Source of the DNA: Euborellia annulipes
Taxonomy: Eukaryota; Arthropoda; Insecta; Dermaptera; Anisolabididae
Direction: 5' to 3'
Assembly (NCBI GenBank): GCA_023213315.1
Contig: JAKCPI010006031.1
Location: forward strand, 28,027-92,026
Length of the DNA stretch: 64,000 bases
In this document: piece after piece, positions 57,896 through 64,000 of the stretch
Layout of the letters: every line of letters starts with the position of its first letter
Position numbering within the stretch: position 1 is the stretch's first letter
The notes under the pieces: generated by a model
What the model was told of the DNA's origin: nothing
The model's input: the letters and a program-made list of their open reading frames with translations, nothing else
Database searches by the model: none
Position numbers and translations under genes: made by a program

Positions 57896-60800
57896 GTAAC
57901 GTCCGTTAAGCTAAATACACACTAGACCGTTTAGAGACACCATTCTCTGTCTCATCTTCGCAGTTCGCTATTGTTTTGCTAATTACAAGCGAAAGAACGC
58001 GGAAACATAAAGCGTACCTCCATGGGTTCTCGGAATTTCACCCGGCTGGTGCTTGGGGGTAATAATGAAGCAAGATATAAAATTTAGAGAAACCATCCCA
58101 GCTTCTCTACGTAGACACGTCTCGGAGGCCAAAATCGCGCAACATGTCTACTAGTGTGTACACTGAGTCCCCACCTGAGCTAGAGCCTTAAGTATATGGT
58201 ATTTAGTGAAATAATTTCAATGACCGTAAAATCTGGTACAGAAGATTTTATTTTACCTCTTCAAATTTTCACCATATTCTTAAGGCTATCAGGTGGGAAC
58301 TTAATTGTGGCGCTCACTGTACTGGGCTTTTATCAACACCGACACCCCAGCCCTGGATAAAACAGTCCTAAATTCAAACGACTAGCCATTTTTGAGTTAT
58401 GCCAGTTACAGACGTCAAGGCGAAATTAATTCAAATGGATTCAGGGATGTTCAAATTTGTTGCGATTACTTTACTTCGTAGAAGTGAATAAATCTAAATA
58501 TTCAATTTGAAATGATTACCTGAATATACATTTGTATAGCAGACAAATAATCGCCCCTTTCGACCAGAATGCGGGCATCGCTGACGAGCCCCTCCACCTT
58601 GGTATCGTTAGAACTGTTGGCGTTAGCTTCAACTTCGGCCATTCGAGACGGCGCGTATTCACGACAAATGCGAAGAGCTTCGGCCCAGAGACCTGCTTCT
58701 TGGAATCTATAATAACGCAAAATGCAAACAAATTTAGTTTCAAATCGACAAATCTTTTAAAAATACTAATACTACTTACTTGTCGATAAGGACGCCAGGC
58801 CTTTTGGCTTGCAAAAGGAGACTTTCGAATTGAGCGAGATCGCCCTTTGTGAATGCGGCTTGGGCTTGCATTTGGAGGATGTCGGGGGAGGGCGTCCGAG
58901 TCATGGCTGGCAGCTACGCGCTTCGCTGCCTCCCAGTCAGCTGCGCAAATTAAATTATATTATTATTCAATTCAATTTATAAATTCTCCTCTCTTCCTCT
59001 CCTAATGAATTTGTTTGTTTTGTGGCAATAATAAATTTAATTAAATAATGCCTAATTGTTAAAAAAAAATTTATAAGAATTAATTTTTAACAATCAGATC
59101 TTTAATTAAATAATAATATCTTTATTATTACCACATGTAAAAATATTATTGGCTTCATTTAATTTAAGTATATTATAGGGCTAAGAGGCCGGAAAGAATT
59201 AAAAAAAAATAAGAATATTATTAGAGTCATGCACATAAAATATATACATGTTGAGTAATTAGTTTTTTTTTAAATTGGATTACGGGCATTCAGAGTAATT
59301 ATTTATATTTTTTAGGCCCTTTTCTAAGATCATTTAGACTCCGACCATGAGTAGCTGCTTATATACAAATTGGATGGCGATAGAGAAGTTACAGCCAGCA
59401 GAATCTTTGAAAAACAAATTATTCAAAAGGTATATCTACATTGAGACGTTTCATTTTTGGATAAATACAATTTTTAACCCGAAACCAGGTAGAATTTGTT
59501 GTGCCAGAGTTCGAGGGTTCGATATAAATGATTTCAGCTATCACTCCCCATGAATTTAATGTTTTTGTTTCTGAAAAACCCTCTGCAGAACAATTATAAA
59601 TAATTACTACTAATTGTTGCTGATTTAATTAGTATTACCAACTTAAAAACATAAATATCTCACTAATAAAAAATAAAATTATCTATTATATCGCTTGCTT
59701 ATTTATTATGATGGCGATTTTCATACCTGAATGTATATGCATTTGAATGGCCTCTCGAGGTTTTCCGGCCTCTATAAAAGCCGATTCGGCGTCTAAGAAG
59801 CGACCCTCGTCTTCTAAAGCCATTGCATGTCGAAGTCTAATTTGAGCAACGCGATCAGGTCGAATTGCTTTGGCGATCTCGGCCGCCCACTCGAATTGTT
59901 CGGCATCGCAAGCCAATTCAAGGACAGGCTCAGCTACATTCAATCTGGCTAATAATTTGGCAGCTGATTCGACAGGAAGAGCCTTGGCCCAGAGCAGAGC
60001 CACCTGATGTGCCGCGTGGCCTTGTCCTTGTGCCACGCGATACGCTTCGTCCCATTGCTCCACTTTGCGGTACATGTTCACCGCCGCCTTCCAATCGCCC
60101 GCTTCTAGATAATAAGTCTCGGCCTCTTTTCGCCTTCCTGACGATTCTAATTGTTCTCCGAGATGTTGGAGTGTTTTTGGTAAGAGATCGGGGTGATAAT
60201 CAGTCACGAGACGTACCATGTCCTATTAAAAGAAAAAGAAAAGGGAATCAAGAAAAGAATTAAAGGAATTATAGACGTTTTTTGTCTTTACCTGGAATTG
60301 TTGATTGCGTTTATACATGGAAATAGCGGCATCGGGGTCAGAAGCGCCTTCGATATAAAGTTGCTCTGCTTCTCGATAACGGCCTTTGCCTTCCAGGTTG
60401 GTGGCTTCGTCAAGAAACAATTGGATCGCTTCTTCGGGCTCTAAATGTTTATTTGCAAGATGCTGGGCGGCTTTGAAATGGCCAGCGGAGAGTTGCAAAG
60501 CGATCGCTTCTCGGGGCATCCCAGCCTAAAAACAAAAATACGGTCTAAGTATAAAGTAGAAAAGCCAATTTTATTTTTTTTTAACGTCTCTCTAAGAATA
60601 TAAATATTTTATCCCCCCTCTCCTCCCCCCTTTTGATTAAAGAAATGGATGAATTCCAATAAATCACACCATCTGATATGTTCATTGTTAATTGTGAACG
60701 CCCATAAGAGGGAAGAATTTAGTTTTCACTTAAGGGGCAAAAAAATTTATGAAGCTGGTGAATTCTTGGAAAGAAGAGACTATAAAGATGAAATTGACGG

Positions 60801-63192
60801 GACCATAAGAAGAAAGCATGCAGATAAATTGCGAATAAAAAGAATAAATCCCAGATGATTTTATTATTTTAAATAAATATCCGGACTCCTTTGAAGTCCA
60901 ACACAAAAATTGAATAAATTTTTTTCTGTGAATTCCCGGATCAGGCTTACAAATGGGTTCATAGAAGAAAAATGAAATATTTATAAAATCCCGGCCGTTT
61001 CATCATTATTTTGAAAATGTTTTAAGTCAAAAAATAAAAAAATGAATGAAATAATCAAAGTGCCCGTGTATAAAAAGGAAATACTTTGAGATAGAGTCGC
61101 TCTGCCGCCGAGAGATCCTCTCCGGATGCCTTCTTTAGATGCTCTCCCAGAAGAGGCAAATGTTTTGCAATGATATTCGCATCTTCAATTACCTTTAAAT
61201 TAGATAAACAAATAAATAAATAAATAATTCAATTCTAATAATAAATAAATAAATCACCAGAGCAATTTGAATGGCTTTCTTCCATTGCTTTGCCGAGATG
61301 GCAGCCTCTAGGGCTTTAATCGTTCGCCCTGATTCAATATAATGATTAATGGCGGCATCGTACTGCCCGGAGGACGCAAAATGATCTCCCCATTGCTCCT
61401 CTAAGCGAACAACCTCAGAGGGAGAGACCTGGAAATAAAAAACAGATCAGAGAAGAGAGGAATGAATGCAAATTAAAATCAATAAATAATTACATTCCTA
61501 GCGAGTTGAATGGCCTGGGCGAAGGCCGCTGCTTGTCTATAACTCTTAAACGCTTGTTCATTATGGCCAGCAGCCTCGTGCAATTTGCCTGCCTGCTCGT
61601 GTAATTGATGACGTTCCAGGGCTGCGATCACTCTGGAAAAAAAAACAAATATTTTCTTTATTGGCGCTGCAATAGAATTAAAATAATTATTTTAAATTGA
61701 CCTGTTTAAGAGAGGGCCATCCTTTAAAAGATGAGGCTCACTGAGAAGAAGTCGCGAGGCTTTTCCTGGCGTGCCACCTTTGAGATATAATTCAATAGCT
61801 GCTTCATATCGGCCATAGAGCTCTTCATATTCACCTAGGAATAAAATAAATTGTTTGATTGCACCATTTTATTTTAACATATCAATATCAATATATATAT
61901 ATATATACTCTACATCTCTGATTCAATATCAATATATATATATATATATATATGGGTGATTCTACGCTATTTGAATTTTATTGGTCAGTGGAAAAAATAT
62001 ATGTTAAAATAATTATATCATTGATACTGTATTCTTAAATAATAAAGAATATCGTGTTTTATTGGGGCCATTTAGTCAATTCACGATAACTGTTTCATTT
62101 TAGGAATTAATAGTTGAAAATAGTCATAAATGTCAGTATTCTGGGTGTCCCATTTCTAGTTTTTTTACTAGTTTTGTTCGACATTCATTTATTTATTAAC
62201 TTGACATAATATTTTTTACCATAATTATAAACATAAATAAACCCCAAAACATAATTAATGAAAATATATTTTAAAAGTAATTGTTATTATAAAAAAAAAT
62301 ACTTGTTTTCACGGGACCTAAAAATGATGTCATCTATTCTGGAAAAATTAAAAGATAAAAATTTATCATAAAAACTGCCAAAGGATAACAATGGCCATGA
62401 ATAACAGGCGTAGTACAGTCTGAAATAAGAAGCCAGCTAACGGCGTTGAGCATAATTCAAATAATATAGCTTTGGTTATTGTTGGATTGTCACTAAGAGA
62501 GTATGTTTGGGACTGTCGATGCAATATTTATTCTGGTAAGTAAATCTCTTTATATTTTATCGTTACCTAACTCTACATTTGTACAATGCAATGTTTATTG
62601 TATGTAAATGTCATGAATTACGTCGAAACTTTGGCAAGAAGTTTACGTATAGTTTTTTTTAACTGTATGTGTGGTTTTGTCATTAGTTTGGCTGTCGTTA
62701 TTCTGGCAAATTCTAAGGGTTCGCATCCCGTCTAATGCGACAAAAATTTATTTCAATTGGATTTAGCTACCAGTCCAATTGAAATAAATAGATACAGGGT
62801 CTAAATGGCCTTCGATGCCAAAAAATGGAATAAAAAGAAACTCTGTCGAGTGAAAATACCCGCCCCACGGGTAGGGACGAGAAATTTTGTTTCCTTAATA
62901 TCTTATAGCTATAATATGAATGTTTTTTTAATATTAATTCAGCTTTCATTATAAATAGTTAATTGTCTCGTCACTTTCCACCGCTTAATTTTCACAATTC
63001 TGCCAATAGTGTCATTCTTCAGGTAACATATTTCTTCTGGTGCTAATAAAAGTCAAAAAAGATGTAAAATATCTTCTGGGCTTTATCATTACAGATACGA
63101 AAATAATGTCAACTAAAGGAAATCATGAATATTAAATTGGACAGAGTATATTTGGTTTCTGGACACAAAAAATCCAAATAGCTTAGAATCAC

Positions 63193-63223
<31 letters not shown>

Positions 63224-64000
63224 CTCTACATCTCTTTGATTCTGTGCCTTTGGAAAGTGAAGTTCTCTGAGATAATTTATTTATACTTTTTATAACCTCT
63301 TCTCTTCCATGACCCACAAGAGAAGGCGAGTGTGAGGAGCATACTCTCTGTCGACAAAGGAGCTTCCCTCCTTAGGTCGGTATCAGCTTTTTGGAAGTCT
63401 CAGGTCGGGAAATACTTTCTAAGTCTGGAGATTGCATCAATAAATCAATCATTAAGACTTTTACTAATAACGATTCCCCGCCCATGTTCTTTTGTTCTCA
63501 CTTTTAAACAGAGATCTTAATGGCTCCCATAGGTGTAAGTTCTAAATAAAGGGTACAAATAAGTGAAGAATAATTTGATTCTATACGGTGCAGGTGCAAT
63601 AGAAAAATCAAAAAAAATAACTTTTCACCTGCAACTGCTTCCTGTTCAGAATTCGTTTGCCCAATTCAGATAATCTTTTCAAAGAAGAGAAGGAGGGGCT
63701 TTCTCAGTTCTGGATATCCATGGAATTCAACCAAGACGCAATGCATCCTCCCAATGGGTGCAGCGCCCTATACATGCCTATAGCGTCATGTAATCGAGCT
63801 AATTCTACATAAAGACCAGCCGCTTAAGTTGATCTATCATTAAGAATTGCTAATCGGGCCCAAATATCAGGACACTCGGCTGCTGGGCGGCCTGTTTGGG
63901 CGAGGAGAATCTGAAATTAAACACAAAAAGATGACGTTTTAGAAAAGACCAAGCTTTAAGATTTGAAAGTGGAAAATATGAATTACTTGAGAGCAATTTT
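50520..64000 (-). CDS. IFT172: intraflagellar transport protein 172, C-terminal half
   Basis: Exons in order: 63910-63628 (damaged), 61834-61702, 61632-61494, 61428-61258, 61192-61085, 60525-60292, 60222-59727, 58940-58780 (one surplus C), 58706-58520, 54419-54213, 54134-53786, 53715-53453, 52577-52431, 50900-50520. Phases agree over the last 13, giving about 990 residues; a possible further donor lies at 63987. IFT172 (human 1,749 residues) is the large TPR/alpha-solenoid subunit of IFT-B that carries cargo in cilia. Matching landmarks: [119 protein letters not shown], and the C-terminal [13 protein letters not shown]...[10 protein letters not shown]. The N-terminal WD40 part lies beyond the right edge. 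It converges on RPRD1. Confidence 0.95.
51177..51467. mobile_element. palindromic hammerhead element
   Basis: Arms GGATAATTATAGGCAGGAGC, ACTCTGTATGCTGGTTCTAA and GTCTCCGA are inverted on the right. Motifs: 51239-51275 (-, box GTGAGGA) and 51365-51402 (+). It lies in the last IFT172 intron. Confidence 0.8.
51365..51402 (+). ncRNA. hammerhead-like ribozyme motif
   Basis: Plus strand: CTGAGGA, extra T, GG...CC stem II with an AT-rich extension (CTCTTATATTAAAAG), GAAACAGTC. The left partner 51239-51275 has lost the first C of the box. Confidence 0.45.
51762..52388. repeat. TTAA-flanked dispersed repeat, copy 3
   Basis: Begins TTAAGGGGCTACGGGAGCG and ends CGCTCCTGAACCCCCTTAA. The body matches 3757-4240 (CAGCTGTTAGACTAGCCTGC, GATTATTGGGACAGATTG). 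It is the only copy with TTAA at both ends. Confidence 0.7.
52724..52755 (-). ncRNA. hammerhead-like motif, box mutated
   Basis: Minus strand: ATGAAGA (first C changed to A), stem II GGTCG/CGACC perfect, GAAACGTC. Sense in an IFT172 intron; probably inactive. Confidence 0.4.
52815..53310 (-). repeat. dispersed repeat with a GC hairpin head, copy 3
   Basis: Minus strand: AACTAGCCAGTGGAGCTTCG, GGTCCGCTGCAGG, then the shared body with AACTTTTTGAGTTATTAATTC. About 200 bp at 53000-53225 are extra compared with the other copies. Confidence 0.55.
54597..54627 (-). ncRNA. hammerhead-like ribozyme motif
   Basis: Minus strand: CTGATGA, extra T, stem II GGTC/GACC, GAAACTGAT. No GTC follows, so cleavage is doubtful. 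Confidence 0.35.
54658..54880 (-). repeat. LINE 3' end with (GAA)n tail
   Basis: On the minus strand the sequence runs through AGGTCCAGGACGTGCGTATC and AATTGCCATGATGATAGCCA to CACTTGAAGAAGAAG. Protein-like conservation at the end and a trinucleotide tail fit a truncated non-LTR element. The exact clade is uncertain. Confidence 0.5.
55216..55527. mobile_element. palindromic hammerhead element
   Basis: Arms GATAGGTGAGAAAGAAGAAG, TTCGCAGCTAGTTATATTTC and TTCCCAATATGTTGAC are inverted at 55445-55527. Motifs: 55283-55314 (-) and decayed 55423-55453 (+). Confidence 0.8.
55283..55314 (-). ncRNA. hammerhead-like ribozyme motif
   Basis: Minus strand: CTGAGGA, TGATCTC...GGGACC stem II with a mismatch, GAAAAGTC. 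Sense in IFT172. Confidence 0.4.
55601..55802. mobile_element. palindromic MITE with TA-CAGTGAGG ends
   Basis: TACAGTGAGGGACAATATTG and CCCACCCATGCGTTTTC face inverted copies. TA on both sides suggests a Tc1/mariner-type target. A sister copy is at 39637-39850. Confidence 0.7.
56022..56245. repeat. near-perfect 107-bp hairpin
   Basis: Left arm 56022-56127 and right arm 56139-56245 are almost exact inverses (ACAGGAAGTTTATTTCCTAT, CCGACGACCAGCTAGCGCT). The loop holds GTGGCCGAAACC, a remnant of a hammerhead centre, so this may be a collapsed member of that family. Confidence 0.8.
56249..57818. mobile_element. giant palindrome, about 735-bp arms
   Basis: ATACCGGGTGGGCCAATAGT at the left and its inverse at the right end bound two arms (56249-56984 and 57072-57818) that match almost base for base with a few substitutions and 1-base indels. 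The loop is about 87 bp. It sits between TA-rich sequences. Open frames at 56242-56478 and 56604-56873 are mirrored and unlike known proteins. Confidence 0.85.
57838..57892. repeat. (TA)n microsatellite
   Basis: Long TA run directly beside the giant palindrome, probably its target sequence. Confidence 0.9.
57914..58323. mobile_element. two adjoining MITEs
   Basis: 57914-58162: ends TACACACTAGACCG and CTACTAGTGTGTA, inverted. 58157-58323: ends TACACTGAGTCCCCACC and its relative CTCACTGTA, with GAGCCTTAAGTATATGG pairing to the right half. TA target sites. Confidence 0.55.
58884..58888 (-). other. surplus C in an IFT172 exon (apparent frameshift)
   Basis: Five C on the coding strand. The frame before it reads [18 protein letters not shown] and the frame one base later reads [20 protein letters not shown]. 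With four C the exon phases at both ends are satisfied. Same kind of defect as at 17943. Confidence 0.85.
61953..63194. mobile_element. 1.24 kb element with GGGTGATTCTA ends
   Basis: The left GGGTGATTCTACGCTATTTG and the right CCAAATAGCTTAGAATCACCC are inverted and sit in TA repeats. The sequence TACTCTACATCTCT flanks it on both sides. Interior: B-box-like AGGGTTCGCATCCCG and a hairpin at AATTGAAATAAAT; no transposase. It lies in the IFT172 intron next to the damaged exon. Confidence 0.7.
63195..63627 (-). other. intron remainder next to the damaged exon
   Basis: TA repeat, then 63240-63620 of moderately complex sequence. I recognise nothing in it. Confidence 0.4.
63628..63910 (-). pseudogene. 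IFT172: damaged IFT172 exon: stop codon and several frameshifts
   Basis: Acceptor (63912-63911) and donor (63627-63626) are intact and the last codons (EQEAVAG) join in phase to the next exon. The start reads [15 protein letters not shown], then a TAA at 63826-63824, then [20 protein letters not shown], clearly IFT172. The frame shifts near 63756, near 63730 (before [11 protein letters not shown]) and again near 63680 (DYLNWANE). A single-copy gene would be inactivated by this. It may be poor consensus sequence, a decayed duplicate exon, or a true lesion. Confidence 0.8.

Larger units (their letters stand above)
54880..58519 (-). other. large IFT172 intron made of mobile elements
   Basis: Except for unassigned AT-rich sequence at 54880-55215 and 55810-56020, the intron is covered by the elements listed separately: a hammerhead palindrome, MITEs, the giant palindrome and a TA microsatellite. 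Confidence 0.6.

Overview
This window is nuclear DNA from an AT-rich, transposon-laden animal genome, most likely an arthropod (perhaps a crustacean, but the species cannot be read from the sequence). Genes have many small coding exons with GT/AG introns of 60 bp to about 8 kb, and the introns and spacers are packed with nested mobile elements, microsatellites and long G/C runs.

Five genes can be reconstructed exon by exon with matching splice phases. (1) 101-18183 (-): a large low-complexity nuclear protein, probably PRR12/QSER1-like, ending off the left edge. (2) 26279-32322 (-): GTF2H1, the p62 subunit of TFIIH, complete. (3) 34812-38869 (+): PLRG1, the WD40 spliceosome protein, complete. 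(4) 41243-49984 (+): RPRD1, the RNA polymerase II CTD-binding protein, complete. (5) 50520 to beyond 64000 (-): the C-terminal half of IFT172. GTF2H1 and PLRG1 diverge from a 2.5 kb promoter region. RPRD1 and IFT172 converge, with 535 bp between their stop codons. Four genes act in transcription, chromatin or RNA processing; IFT172 acts in cilia. I see no reason in the sequence to treat them as one functional unit.

The non-coding two thirds hold hAT-type elements with perfect 8-bp target duplications, TTAA- and TA-flanked MITEs, a deleted mariner, tRNA-headed SINEs, LINE 3' ends and several large palindromes, including a 1.57 kb near-perfect inverted repeat inside an IFT172 intron.

The most striking signal is a dispersed family of about 29 short motifs that fold like minimal hammerhead ribozymes: a CUGANGA box, a variable but always pairable stem II, GAAA, and a self-complementary ACGU or AUAU before the cleavage position. 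Many occur as inverted pairs, left copy on the minus strand and right copy on the plus strand, inside small palindromic elements. One copy sits in an insertion bounded by a 19-bp target duplication.

Two coding exons each carry one surplus C in a C run (17943-17949 and 58884-58888). The rightmost visible complete IFT172 exon (63628-63910) carries a stop and several frameshifts although its splice sites are intact. These point to consensus errors or to a decayed exon copy.
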